From Microtetraspora sp. NBRC 13810 (GTDB taxonomy: Bacteria > Actinomycetota > Actinomycetes > Streptosporangiales > Streptosporangiaceae): a DNA stretch of 64,000 nt. Below the pieces are notes generated by a model. That model ran no database searches and had not been told where the DNA came from. It was given only the letters and a program-made list of their open reading frames with translations. A program made the position numbers and the translations under genes. The stretch is taken from positions 410,598-474,597 of the forward strand of contig NZ_BSRQ01000003.1 in the NCBI RefSeq assembly GCF_030268685.1, written 5' to 3'. Positions 36,591 to 45,045 of this stretch are shown in pieces. Each line of letters begins with the position of its first letter. Position 1 is the stretch's first letter.

Positions 36591-37760
36591 ATGAGTCCCA
36601 AGAGCCGTGGCCGTCCCCAGGGGCGAGGCCGTACGAGATCCGCCCCGTCCGCGTCGCGGGGCGCCGCGCCCGGGTCGCGGCCGCCGGTGTTGCGGCTGTC
36701 GGAGCGGATCCTGCTGGACGCGCGCAGGATCGCCGGGAGCGACGACCTCCTGATCGCCGAGCTGTGGGCGAGTGAGTGGCTGGGTGAGGCGTGGCTGGCG
36801 GCGCCCCGGGAGGAGACCGAGCCCGAGCATCTGATCTGCGTCGACGTCGCCGGGCGGGCCACCGCGGGGCCGTCCGTGCCGGGCATGGCGGCGGTCGCCG
36901 CGCTGGGCCGGGTCGCGCCCGAGGAGGAGCGCCCGATGCTGGCGCAGGCGGTGGACGTCCTGTCCGCCGCGCACCCCGCCCCGCCGTGGTCCGCGGCGCC
37001 GGGCTGGCTCCCTGCCGGCGCCTGGCACGCGTCCGACGTGTGGGAGAGCGAGCGGGTGCTCTTCGTCGAGTACGACGGGCCGCGCCCGCACACGCTGATG
37101 GCCCTGATCGCCGGGGACGCCGGCCGGCTCGTGGCCCGGCTGGAGGTCCTGGAGCCCGGCGCGGCCCGGCTGTGGGGCGGGTCACGCGACCGGGCGCACG
37201 AGGACGACCCGGAGAGCGGGCGGGACGGGGCGCGGGAGGAGGACGCGGTGCCCATGCCGCTCGTCCCGGACGCGGCGGAGGCGGTGCTCGGTGACCTGGC
37301 CGCCGCGCTGCGCGAGACGGACCTCGCCTGGCCGCGCCTCCAGGAGGGCGGTTATCCGGCGCTGCGCGCGCTCGCCTGGTCGCGCGCCCGCCCGTACCTG
37401 CCCGGCTGGCCGGACTGGAACCCGTCGGACGACGACGCGCGCCAGGCGCTGATCGGCGAGTTCGTCGCGGTGAGCGGGCTGCCCGGCGACGAGGCCACCC
37501 GGTCGCTGGCCGAGCTGTTCCTCGACTACGGCGACGAGCGCATCGGTCCCGGCCCGCTGGCCTGGAGTCCGGGCAGGGTGGCGCTGTTCCTCGGCGACTA
37601 CCTGCCGGGCCGGGGGCCGCTGGACGCGGCGCAGCGTGAGCGGCTGCCGGAGGCGCTGCGCCGGTGGGTGCGCTTCGCGCTCGAGCGGCGCGGCGTGGAC
37701 CCGCGGTGGATCGGCCCGGTCGAGGAGGCGGTGCGGATCTATCTGCCGGCGACCTCGTGA
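36591..37760 (+). CDS. Conserved actinomycete protein of unknown function
   Basis: A 389-residue soluble protein. The basic, Arg/Gly/Pro-rich N-terminus (SPKSRGRPQGRGRTRSAPS) is probably disordered. The rest is helix-rich with many Trp (IAELWASEWLGEAWLA, PYLPGWPDWNPSDDDARQALIGEFV, ELFLDYGDERIGPGPLAWSPGRVALFLGDYLP). A Gly/Asp/Glu/Arg insertion lies near residues 200-225. I do not recognise a domain. The final codons IYLPATS and stop are repeated imperfectly about 50 bp downstream. Confidence 0.75.
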   Translation: MSPKSRGRPQGRGRTRSAPSASRGAAPGSRPPVLRLSERILLDARRIAGSDDLLIAELWASEWLGEAWLAAPREETEPEHLICVDVAGRATAGPSVPGMAAVAALGRVAPEEERPMLAQAVDVLSAAHPAPPWSAAPGWLPAGAWHASDVWESERVLFVEYDGPRPHTLMALIAGDAGRLVARLEVLEPGAARLWGGSRDRAHEDDPESGRDGAREEDAVPMPLVPDAAEAVLGDLAAALRETDLAWPRLQEGGYPALRALAWSRARPYLPGWPDWNPSDDDARQALIGEFVAVSGLPGDEATRSLAELFLDYGDERIGPGPLAWSPGRVALFLGDYLPGRGPLDAAQRERLPEALRRWVRFALERRGVDPRWIGPVEEAVRIYLPATS

Positions 37761-37815
37761 GAGGCGGCGCGGCTCGCCCGCTGCGCGGATCTACCTGCCC
37801 CGTTACCTCGTGAGA
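37733..37815 (+). repeat. Duplicated gene 3' end including stop codon (two imperfect copies)
   Basis: Copy 1 at 37733-37762 (last codons and TGA of the preceding gene) and copy 2 at 37785-37815 share GCGGATCTA, CTGCC and ACCTCGTGAGA. They are spaced about 52 bp apart and are about 80-85% alike. Confidence 0.7.
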
Positions 37816-37994
37816 CGCCGCCGCCGCGGCATGCCGGGAAGGGCGCACGGCACGGGCGGCGGCGCCGTCCGCGAGCCGGGGGCGGACGCCCGGGGAGGGT
37901 AAAAACCTGCGGCATTCCCGGAGGCGGACGTGTGAGCCCGATGACAGTGGGCAAGGCGGACGGGTATCCCAACCCATCACGACGAGGAGTCACA

Positions 37995-38285
37995 GTGCTC
38001 ACGCTGACTGACAATGCCGTGCAGGTGATCCGCGACCTCACCGCCCAGACGCCTGGCGGGGAGGAGACGGGCATCCGCATCGCGTCTCAAGCGGACCAGA
38101 CGGGATCCCTTGTCCTGTCGATCGCGGACGCTCCCGCGTCCACGGACCAGGTGATCGAGGTTGAGGGCGCCCGTGTCTTCCTCGATCCGGTGGCCGCCGA
38201 CGCTTTGGAGACCAAGGCCCTGGACGCCAATGTGGACGCGCAGGGCAGCCCCTCCTTCCGGGTGGAGGAGCAGCCCGGCGTCTGA
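37995..38285 (+). CDS. HesB/IscA-like protein lacking cysteines
   Basis: A 96-residue protein from GTG 37995, with GAGGAG upstream. The fold pattern matches the HesB/IscA family: LTLTDNAVQVIRDLTAQ, GIRIASQ, LVLSIADAP, EGARVFLDPVAADALETKALD. The three Cys that bind Fe-S in IscA are all absent; the protein has no Cys. It cannot be a classical Fe-S scaffold. Such Cys-less homologues are usual in actinomycetes, and their role is unknown. It is convergent with the DnaJ-like gene, with a strong hairpin between. Confidence 0.85.
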   Translation: MLTLTDNAVQVIRDLTAQTPGGEETGIRIASQADQTGSLVLSIADAPASTDQVIEVEGARVFLDPVAADALETKALDANVDAQGSPSFRVEEQPGV

Positions 38286-38316
38286 CGCCGAGCACCCCGG
38301 CAGCAGACGTCGCCAC

Positions 38317-38354
38317 GCCCCGCCCGGCCCGGGCCCACACCCGCCGGGCGGGGC
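38317..38354. terminator. Bidirectional hairpin terminator
   Basis: GCCCCGCCCGGC (38317-38328) and GCCGGGCGGGGC (38343-38354) form a 12-bp perfect stem with a 14-base loop between the convergent HesB-like and DnaJ-like genes. Confidence 0.65.
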
Positions 38355-38415
38355 GGGCGACCCGTCGCCGCGATCGGCACGCGGCCCCGGCGGGTCGCGG
38401 TGGCCGGATGGCGGC

Positions 38416-39315
38416 TCAGCCCGCTGTCCTCGGGTCGAAGCGGGACACGGCGGCGAGTCGTTCGAACAGGCGCCGTTCCTCCTCGGTGAGGTGCGCCGGG
38501 ACCTTGATCCGCGCCTCGGCGAACAGGTCGCCGTCGGCGCCGCGCGGGTTGGGCATGCCGCGGCCGCGGAGCCGCAGCCTGCGGCCGGATGACGTGCCGG
38601 GTGGCACCCTGACCTTGGCCTCGCCCCGGAGCGTGCCGACGGGGACGGTCGCGCCGAGCGCCGCCTCCCACGGGGTGAGCGGCAGCTCCACCGTCACGTC
38701 GCGCCCGCTGACCCGGTAGCGCGGATGCGGGGCGAGGCGCACGACCAGGTAGAGATCGCCGGCGCGGGCCCCTTTCGTACCGTGCCCGCCCTTCCCGGCG
38801 AGCCTGATCCGCTGCCCCTCGACGACGCCGGGCGGGATGGTGACGGTCAGGGCGCGCGGACCGCCGGGACCGGGAAGCGTGACGTCCCGCCGCCCGCCCT
38901 CGTACGCCTCCTCCACGCTGAGCTCCAGTTCGGCCTCCTGGTCGGCGCCGGGCACCGGTCCGGCACGCCGGCCGCCGAACATCCCGCCGAGGAGGTCGCC
39001 CAGGTCGATGTCGAAGTCGAAGCCCGGCACGCCGGTCGTCCGGCGGCCCTGGCCCGGCCTGGGGTGGCCCCAGGGGGCGCCCTCCGGCATGCGGCGGAAG
39101 CCCGGCCCGTAGGAGTCGTAGCGGCGGCGGGTCGCCGGGTCCGACAGCACCTCGTACGCCTCGGTGATCTCCTTGAACCGGTCCTCGGCCCCCGGATCCT
39201 TGTTGACGTCGGGATGGTAGACGCGGACGAGTTTGCGGTAGGCCCGCTGGATCTCGTCCTGGGTGGCCTTCCTGCCGACCCCGAGCACCTCGTAGAAGTC
39301 GCGCCGGTGGGCCAT
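38416..39315 (-). CDS. DnaJ-like co-chaperone (CbpA type, no zinc finger)
   Basis: A 299-residue protein from ATG 39315. The J-domain occupies residues 4-70 with DFYEVLGVGRKATQDEIQRAYRKLVRVYHPDVNKD (HPD present). A Gly/Pro/Arg-rich linker follows to about 115, then a C-terminal DnaJ client-binding region at about 125-290 (LELSVEEAYEGGRRDVTLPG, PPGVVEGQRIRLAGKG, GRDVTVELPLTPWEAALGATV). The Cys-rich zinc domain is absent, as in CbpA. It would stimulate DnaK. No dnaK or grpE is nearby. Confidence 0.9.
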   Translation of the reverse strand: MAHRRDFYEVLGVGRKATQDEIQRAYRKLVRVYHPDVNKDPGAEDRFKEITEAYEVLSDPATRRRYDSYGPGFRRMPEGAPWGHPRPGQGRRTTGVPGFDFDIDLGDLLGGMFGGRRAGPVPGADQEAELELSVEEAYEGGRRDVTLPGPGGPRALTVTIPPGVVEGQRIRLAGKGGHGTKGARAGDLYLVVRLAPHPRYRVSGRDVTVELPLTPWEAALGATVPVGTLRGEAKVRVPPGTSSGRRLRLRGRGMPNPRGADGDLFAEARIKVPAHLTEEERRLFERLAAVSRFDPRTAG

Positions 39316-39658
39316 CAGCCGGCCTTGGCGGCGATCATCGGGGTGGACGCGCCGGGATCGACGCCCGCTGTCTTCGCCATCGCCGCCCCCCGTGTGAACG
39401 CCCTTCTCCCCCTGACGCTCGCGTGACGGGTGCGATCCCACATCCTCAGACCGGGTAGCCATCGGCGGCCCGGCGCGTGCTCGACGGATGCCCGCGGCCA
39501 CCTACCCGAATGGGGGATGAGCGTGACAGGCGCGCCACGGCGGGTAGGGGTGCGCAGGTCAGGTGCCCGTTCCCGGCCGGGGTGTCGCCGCGGCCCGGAG
39601 CCGGCACGAGCGGCGGCGCCCGCCGGATGAAGGGCCGGCGCCGCGTCGGGGGCGACGA
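39316..39658. other. Gene-free divergent region
   Basis: Between the divergent DnaJ-like and LuxR-AAA genes I see no supported gene. The stretch should hold both promoters. Open frames that cross it are GC-driven read-throughs. Confidence 0.5.
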
Positions 39659-42184
39659 ATGCGCGGACGCGATCGGGAACGGCATAACCTCCTCGGCCTG
39701 CTGGCCGCGGCCGGCGCGGGCCGGGGGGCGGTGCTGCTCGTCGAGGGGGAGCCCGGGATCGGGAAGAGCGCCCTGCTGGCCGAGGCTTCGGAGCTGGCCG
39801 GCGCGCGCGGGCTGCCGGTGGCGCGCGGCCGGGCGGAGGAGATGTCCCTGCCGCTCGCCCCGCTCCGCCAGGCCCTGGGCGAGCCCTGCCCGGCCGGCCG
39901 CCGGGCGGAGGACGCCCTCCGGCCGCAGGTGGAGTGGTTCGGGGACCTGCTGGCGGAACGGGTGGCCGCGGGGCCCGCGCTGGTCGTCCTGGACGATCTC
40001 CAGTGGGCCGACCCGGCGACCCTGGTGGCGCTGCGCGCGCTGCGGGCGTGGTTCGCGGATGAGCCGGTCGGGTGGCTGCTCGCCCGCTGCCGGGGGGTGG
40101 GCGGCAGGCAGGCGGAGCGCCTGTTCCGGCTGCTGGAGGAGGCCGGGGCGGACCGGGTCGAACCGTCCCCGCTGGACCCGGCGGCCGTAGCCGAGGTGGT
40201 GCGGGACGTGCTGGGGGCGCCCGCCTCCGCGAAGATGCTGTCGCTCGCCGCGGTCGCGGGCGGCAATCCCCTCCTGCTCGGGGAGCTGCTGCTCGGCCTG
40301 CGCGACGAGGACGCGGTGGTGGTCCGCGACGGCGCCGCCGGGCCGCGCCGGGCCTGGGCGGCGTCCGGGCGGCTTCCCCGGCGGGCGCGGGAGGCGGCCC
40401 GGCGGCGCCTGGACGGGCTGGCCGCGCGGACGCGGCACCTGGCCGAGACGGCGGCGGCGCTCGGCCCGTCGTTCTCCCCCGCCGACGCCGCCGGGCTGCT
40501 CGGCGTCGTCCCCGCCGCGCTGCTGCCGGCCGTGGACGAGGCGATCGAGGCCGGCGTCCTGACCGCGACGGCCGACACCCTCGCGTTCCGCCACGAACTG
40601 GTCCGCCGGGCGGCGCTGGACGCCCTGCCGCCCCCGGTGCGGCACACCCTGGAAGCCCAGGCACGGCACATCCTGGAAGCCCGGACACGGCGCACCCTGG
40701 AGGCCCAGCCGCGACCTGCCCTGTCAGCCGAGACGCCTGAGGCCGTCTCGGCCCGGCTCCCCGCACGGAACCCGGACGTCCGAGCCGCTCCACCGCCGGT
40801 CCCCGCCCAGCGCCCCGGCCGGTCCCCGGGCGCGCGGCACGGATCCGGAACGGCAGCCGACAACAGCGCCACACCACCCAAGACGGCCGACAACAGCACC
40901 GCGCCACCCAAGACGGCTCGCAGCGGCGTCGCGCCACCGAAGGCGACCGGCAGCGGCGTCGCGCCCGCGAAGGTGACGGAACGGCTCAGCGAGGACGACG
41001 TGGAGGCCATGGTGGTGCTCGCGATGGCCCGCTGGGACGCGGGACGCCTCGCCGAGGGCCTCGAACTCGCCGAACGCACGGCGGAACTGGCCGCCGGCGT
41101 ACGCCTGCCCGCGTGCCGGGCGCATCCCGGTCTCGCGCTGGCCACGATGCTGATCGACATCTGCCGTCCCGGGGAGGCGATGCGGGTGCTGGCCGAGGCG
41201 GACCGGGACGGGGCCGCGCCGGGCGCCGCCGTACTGCGCGGCCGGGCCGAGCTGGCGGCCGGGCGGCCGGAGGCGGCCGCCGCGTGCGCCGAGGCCGCGC
41301 TGCGCGCGGACGGCGCCCCGCCCTTCGGCCCGCTCGCCAGGGCCGTGCTGGCAACCGTGGCGCTGCGGCGCGGGGACCTCGCCACGGCGCTCGGCCACGC
41401 CGGACACGACTCCTGGTGCGCGCACGTCGCGACCGCCTACGCCCGCGCGGGGTGCGCCGTGATGGCCGGCCGGGTCGTCGAGGCCGCCGAGGGGCCGGGC
41501 GAGGCGGTGGCGCGGATGGCGGAGGTCTACGACGGGCTCGCCGCGCACCGCTGGGCGCTGGTGTCGGATCCGGCGGCGGCCGGCTGGCTCGTCCGGGTCG
41601 CCCTCGCCGCGTCCGCCCGCGACCGGGCGCGGGCGGTGGCCGACACGGCGTGCGAGCTGGCCGCGGGCAATCCGGGCTTCCCCGCCCTGGAGGCCGCCGC
41701 CGCGCACGCCCGCGGGCTGCTGGAGGGCGACGCCCACGCGCTGTCGTTCGCGGCCGGGCGGGGCGCCGACATCTGGGCGCGCGCCTCCGCCTGGGAGGAC
41801 CTCGGCGTCGTGCTCGCCGAGGCCGGCGACCAGGCGGGCGCCGTGCGCGGCCTGGACCGGGCCCTGTCCTGCTACGAGGAGGCGGGCGCCGGCCGGGACG
41901 CGGCACGGGTCCGCGGCCGCCAGCGCGGCCTGGGCGTACGGCACCGCCACTGGACCACGGCGGACCGGCCCGTGTCCGGCTGGGACAGCCTCACCGAGAC
42001 GGAGCGGACGGTCTCCCTCCTGGTGTCCCAGGGCTGGCGGAACCGGCAGATCGCGGAGCAGATGTTCATCAGCGTGCACACGGTGGCCTTCCACCTGCGC
42101 CAGGTGTTCCGCAAGCTCGGCATCGCCTCCCGGGTCGATCTCGCCCGTCTCGCCGTGGAGCACGCCAGGGGCACGGAGCGCTGA
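39659..42184 (+). CDS. Large LuxR-family regulator with AAA (STAND-type) ATPase domain
   Basis: About 841 residues from ATG 39659. The N-terminal ATPase has Walker A LLVEGEPGIGKSALL near residue 28 and Walker B GPALVVLDDLQWADP near 108. The central part is helix-repeat-like (GLELAERTAELAAGVRL, AVLATVALRRGDLATALGHAG). The C-terminal HTH is WDSLTETERTVSLLVSQGWRNRQIAEQMFISVHTVAFHLRQVFRKLG. Between them, near 330-445, is a low-complexity stretch with 10-residue tandem repeats of the type (N/S)(S/G)xAPPKxxx, four copies. It probably senses a ligand and activates nearby or remote genes; the target is unknown. Confidence 0.9.
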   Translation: MRGRDRERHNLLGLLAAAGAGRGAVLLVEGEPGIGKSALLAEASELAGARGLPVARGRAEEMSLPLAPLRQALGEPCPAGRRAEDALRPQVEWFGDLLAERVAAGPALVVLDDLQWADPATLVALRALRAWFADEPVGWLLARCRGVGGRQAERLFRLLEEAGADRVEPSPLDPAAVAEVVRDVLGAPASAKMLSLAAVAGGNPLLLGELLLGLRDEDAVVVRDGAAGPRRAWAASGRLPRRAREAARRRLDGLAARTRHLAETAAALGPSFSPADAAGLLGVVPAALLPAVDEAIEAGVLTATADTLAFRHELVRRAALDALPPPVRHTLEAQARHILEARTRRTLEAQPRPALSAETPEAVSARLPARNPDVRAAPPPVPAQRPGRSPGARHGSGTAADNSATPPKTADNSTAPPKTARSGVAPPKATGSGVAPAKVTERLSEDDVEAMVVLAMARWDAGRLAEGLELAERTAELAAGVRLPACRAHPGLALATMLIDICRPGEAMRVLAEADRDGAAPGAAVLRGRAELAAGRPEAAAACAEAALRADGAPPFGPLARAVLATVALRRGDLATALGHAGHDSWCAHVATAYARAGCAVMAGRVVEAAEGPGEAVARMAEVYDGLAAHRWALVSDPAAAGWLVRVALAASARDRARAVADTACELAAGNPGFPALEAAAAHARGLLEGDAHALSFAAGRGADIWARASAWEDLGVVLAEAGDQAGAVRGLDRALSCYEEAGAGRDAARVRGRQRGLGVRHRHWTTADRPVSGWDSLTETERTVSLLVSQGWRNRQIAEQMFISVHTVAFHLRQVFRKLGIASRVDLARLAVEHARGTER

Positions 42185-42193
42185 GCGCCCGTC

Positions 42194-43306
42194 TCACCGC
42201 GGCAGGGACCGGTAGAAGGCCAGGTGGGCCTCGGCGGCGGCGGTCCAGGTGTGCCGGGCGGCGAGCGAGCGGCCCGCCGCGCGCAGCCGGGGATCCGGGG
42301 CGTCCAGGGCCCTCTGGAAGGCCGCCGTCAGGGCGGGCACGTCGGCGGCGAACAGCGCGGCCCCGCCGAAGACGTCCCTGAGCACCGGCAGGTCGCGGGT
42401 GACCAGCGGGACGCCGGCGGCCAGGGCCTCCATCGCGGCCAGGCCGAACCCCTCCTTGACCGACGGAAAGGCGAAGACGGCGGCCGAGGCCACCAGCGAG
42501 GGCAACTCGTCGTGCGCGACGGGACCGAGGACGACCGGCCGCACGCCCAGTTCCGCCACGCGTTCCTCCCACCGGGCCCGGTAGTCCCGGTAGTCGAACA
42601 GCGTCTCTCCTCCCGCGATCACCAGCCGCACCCGGGGCATCCGCGCCGTGAGCGACGCGTACGCCTCCAGCAGGTCCAGTGACCCTTTGCGTGGTTCGAT
42701 GCCGCCCACCGCCAGCACGAACCGGCCGAACCGCGCCCGCCAGGCGCGCCGCTCCCGCACGGCCGCCGCCGAGTCCCCCGCGGCCTCGGCGAACCGGTCC
42801 GCCTCGACGCCGTTCGGGATGACCGCCGCCCTGATCCCCCAGTCGAAGGCCAGTTCGGCGGCCACCGGGGCGGAGACGCAGATGTGCGCCCGCGGCTCGC
42901 GGATCGCCCGCTCGTGGCAGGCGGCCAGTTCGGGGGTGGTGAAGTGGTCGATGTGGTGCACGGTGCGCACGCAGCCGTCCACGGCGTTGGCGCTGATGCA
43001 GTCCTGGGCGTGCACGACGTCGTAACGGCCGGGGTCGAACGCCTCCCGCAGCACGGCGATGGAACGCAGCACCCGCGCCCCCACGCCCTCCCCCTCCCGG
43101 TCCGGGAACGGCACCACCACCTGGCGCACCGCCGGATCGACGGCACGGAAGAACCCGGCGTCCCCGCCCCTGCCCAGCGTCCACACCGTGACGTCCTGCC
43201 CGGCGGCCGCGAGCGCCTCGGCGAGGTTGAGCGTGTGCACGACCCCGCCGCGCGGCCTGGTGGAGTACGTCAGCAGGGCGATCCGCGACGCCGGTGTGCC
43301 GCTCAC
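42194..43306 (-). CDS. MSMEG_0565-family GT4 glycosyltransferase (Nit1C cluster)
   Basis: A 370-residue GT-B enzyme starting at GTG 43306; its start overlaps the stop of the upstream hydrolase gene by 4 bp (GTGA). N-terminal ALLTYSTRPRGGVVHTLNLAEALAAAGQDVTVWTLG and VHHIDHFTTPEL match the MSMEG_0565 family. The C-terminal donor site has VGGIEPRKGSLDLLEAYA and the EX7E segment SVKEGFGLAAMEALAAGVP. The family is known as part of the Nit1C/MSMEG_0565-0572 cluster, but its acceptor is not known. It is the last gene of the leftward operon and is 9 bp from the convergent LuxR gene. Confidence 0.88.
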   Translation of the reverse strand: MSGTPASRIALLTYSTRPRGGVVHTLNLAEALAAAGQDVTVWTLGRGGDAGFFRAVDPAVRQVVVPFPDREGEGVGARVLRSIAVLREAFDPGRYDVVHAQDCISANAVDGCVRTVHHIDHFTTPELAACHERAIREPRAHICVSAPVAAELAFDWGIRAAVIPNGVEADRFAEAAGDSAAAVRERRAWRARFGRFVLAVGGIEPRKGSLDLLEAYASLTARMPRVRLVIAGGETLFDYRDYRARWEERVAELGVRPVVLGPVAHDELPSLVASAAVFAFPSVKEGFGLAAMEALAAGVPLVTRDLPVLRDVFGGAALFAADVPALTAAFQRALDAPDPRLRAAGRSLAARHTWTAAAEAHLAFYRSLPR

Positions 43307-44151
43307 GACGGGTCTCCGGTCGCCCTGGGGTGTTCGCGGTAGGTTCCCGGTCTGCGTTCGCCGAGGTGGGCGAGGACGCGGCGGGCGCTGGCGATCTCGG
43401 CGGCCACGTCCAGCCCGGCGACCGCCAGGCCGGCCTTGGACCACGTCCTGGCGAGGATGTCGCCGCCGGGGCCGACCACCTTGGCCTGGCCGAGGAAGCG
43501 CATGCCGCCCATGGCGCCGGTCTGGTTGGAGGACGCGACGACGACCTGGTTCTCCGCGGCGCGGGCGCGGTCGTAGAGGTCGAACAGCCGCGACTGCCGG
43601 TCCTGGGCCAGGGTGGGCGCGCGATTGGTGATGCTGGTGGGCCAGGCGGACAGGCAGGCGACGATCTGCGCGCCGTCCAGGGCGAGGCTGCGCGCCGACT
43701 CGGGGAACGTCTTGTCGTAGTCGATCAGCATGCCGACCCGGCCCGCGGGCGTGTCGAAGGCGTCGAACCGGTCGCCCGCGGCGTAGGCGGCGGTCTCCCC
43801 GGCGGGCAGGTGGACCTTGCGGTGCCGGCCCAGCACGCCGTCCCCGCTCAGGCACACGGCCGCGTTGTACCGTTCCGCCCCGGCCGCCTCGCAGTAGCCC
43901 ACGCACACGACCATCTCGGCGGCGAGCGCGGAGATCCGCTTCAGCAGCGGGTCGTCCGGGTCGAGCGCGGGCGGCAGCGCGTCCGGGTCGGGGTGGCGCA
44001 GGTCGGCGAGGTAGCCGCCGAGCGCCGCGTCCGGCAGCACGAGCAGCGCCGCCCCGGCCCTACGGGCGTCGTCGATCAGCTTGGCCACCCGGCGCAGCCC
44101 GAACGCAAGGTCCCGCCCGAAGTGCGCCGAAGCCGCCGCGATCCGGATCAC
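43303..44151 (-). CDS. Carbon-nitrogen hydrolase paralogue without catalytic Glu and Cys (probable pseudoenzyme)
   Basis: A 282-residue nitrilase-superfamily protein starting at GTG 44151, overlapping the upstream paralogue's stop by 4 bp. It aligns along its length with that neighbour. The family triad is Glu-Lys-Cys. Here the Glu position is Asp41 (LVLPDAALGGYL), Lys112 is kept (RHRKVHLP) and the Cys nucleophile is Asp144 (GMLIDYDKTFPESAR). Codons read GAC at both changed sites. Without the Cys it cannot form the thioester intermediate, so a regulatory or structural role, such as a heteromer with the active copy, is more likely. It is intact, with no frameshift. Confidence 0.9.
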   Translation of the reverse strand: MIRIAAASAHFGRDLAFGLRRVAKLIDDARRAGAALLVLPDAALGGYLADLRHPDPDALPPALDPDDPLLKRISALAAEMVVCVGYCEAAGAERYNAAVCLSGDGVLGRHRKVHLPAGETAAYAAGDRFDAFDTPAGRVGMLIDYDKTFPESARSLALDGAQIVACLSAWPTSITNRAPTLAQDRQSRLFDLYDRARAAENQVVVASSNQTGAMGGMRFLGQAKVVGPGGDILARTWSKAGLAVAGLDVAAEIASARRVLAHLGERRPGTYREHPRATGDPS

Positions 44152-45014
44152 CCCCACGATCCCACCGCCCCGCCCGCGCTCCCCGCGTCGCGGTTGTAGG
44201 CGGCCGGGCGGCGGTCGCGCAGGTGGCCCATCGAGCGGCGGGCGGTGCCGAGGGCGCGGCGGATGTCGATCTCGGCGACCGCCGTCCCGCCGGTCACGCC
44301 GGTGGCGGCGACGACCTCGCCGCCCGGGTCGACGATCTTCGCGCTGCCGACGAACCTGAGCGACCCGAACGTGCCCGACTGGTTGGCCGACAGCCACACC
44401 ACCTGGTTCTCCAGCGCCCGCGCCCGGTCGAACAGGTCGAACCTGCGCGTCCACCGGTCGTCGGCGAGGTCGGGCGCGGGGTCGGTACGGCTGGCCGGCC
44501 AGGCCGACACGCACACCACGATCTCCGCCCCGGCCAGGGCCAGGCTTCTCGCGGACTCGGGGAACGCCTTGTCGTAGCAGATCATCATGCCGAGCCTGCC
44601 CACCGGCGTGTCGAACGCCTCGAACGCCTCCCCCGGGGCGAACAGGGCGTCCTCGCTCAACGGCTGGTGCACCTTGCGGTGGTGGCCGAGCACGCCGTCG
44701 CCGTGCACGCACACGACCGCGTTGTAACGGTTCGCGCCCGCCGCCTCGCAGTAGCCGGCGCACACCACCATGTCCCCCGCGATCGCGGCCAGCCTGCGGA
44801 TCTCCGGCCCGTCAGGGTCGAGCGCCGGCGGCCCGCCGTCCCCGGGGTCGCCGTCCATGCTGAGCAGGTAGCCGCCGAGACACGCCTCGGGCAGGGCGAG
44901 CAGTCGTACCCCGGCGTCCCTGGCGCCGGCCACCAGCCGCTCGATCCGGGCGAAGTCCCCGGCCAGATCCCGGTCGAACGGCGCCGCCACCGCGCCCATC
45001 CGCAACCCGCTCAC
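44148..45014 (-). CDS. Carbon-nitrogen hydrolase (nitrilase/amidase superfamily), active-type copy
   Basis: A 288-residue protein from GTG 45014. The catalytic triad is complete: Glu43 (LALPEACLGGYL), Lys114 (HHRKVHQP) and Cys146 (GMMICYDKAFPESAR). It occupies the place of the MSMEG_0566-type hydrolase in the Nit1C cluster and would hydrolyse a nitrile or amide made or handled by the neighbouring enzymes. Its downstream tandem paralogue has lost Glu and Cys. It starts 31 bp after the GNAT-AIRS stop. Confidence 0.9.
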   Translation of the reverse strand: MSGLRMGAVAAPFDRDLAGDFARIERLVAGARDAGVRLLALPEACLGGYLLSMDGDPGDGGPPALDPDGPEIRRLAAIAGDMVVCAGYCEAAGANRYNAVVCVHGDGVLGHHRKVHQPLSEDALFAPGEAFEAFDTPVGRLGMMICYDKAFPESARSLALAGAEIVVCVSAWPASRTDPAPDLADDRWTRRFDLFDRARALENQVVWLSANQSGTFGSLRFVGSAKIVDPGGEVVAATGVTGGTAVAEIDIRRALGTARRSMGHLRDRRPAAYNRDAGSAGGAVGSWG

Positions 45015-45045
45015 GCCGCCCCCGCCTTCCTCGTCGCCATGCCGT

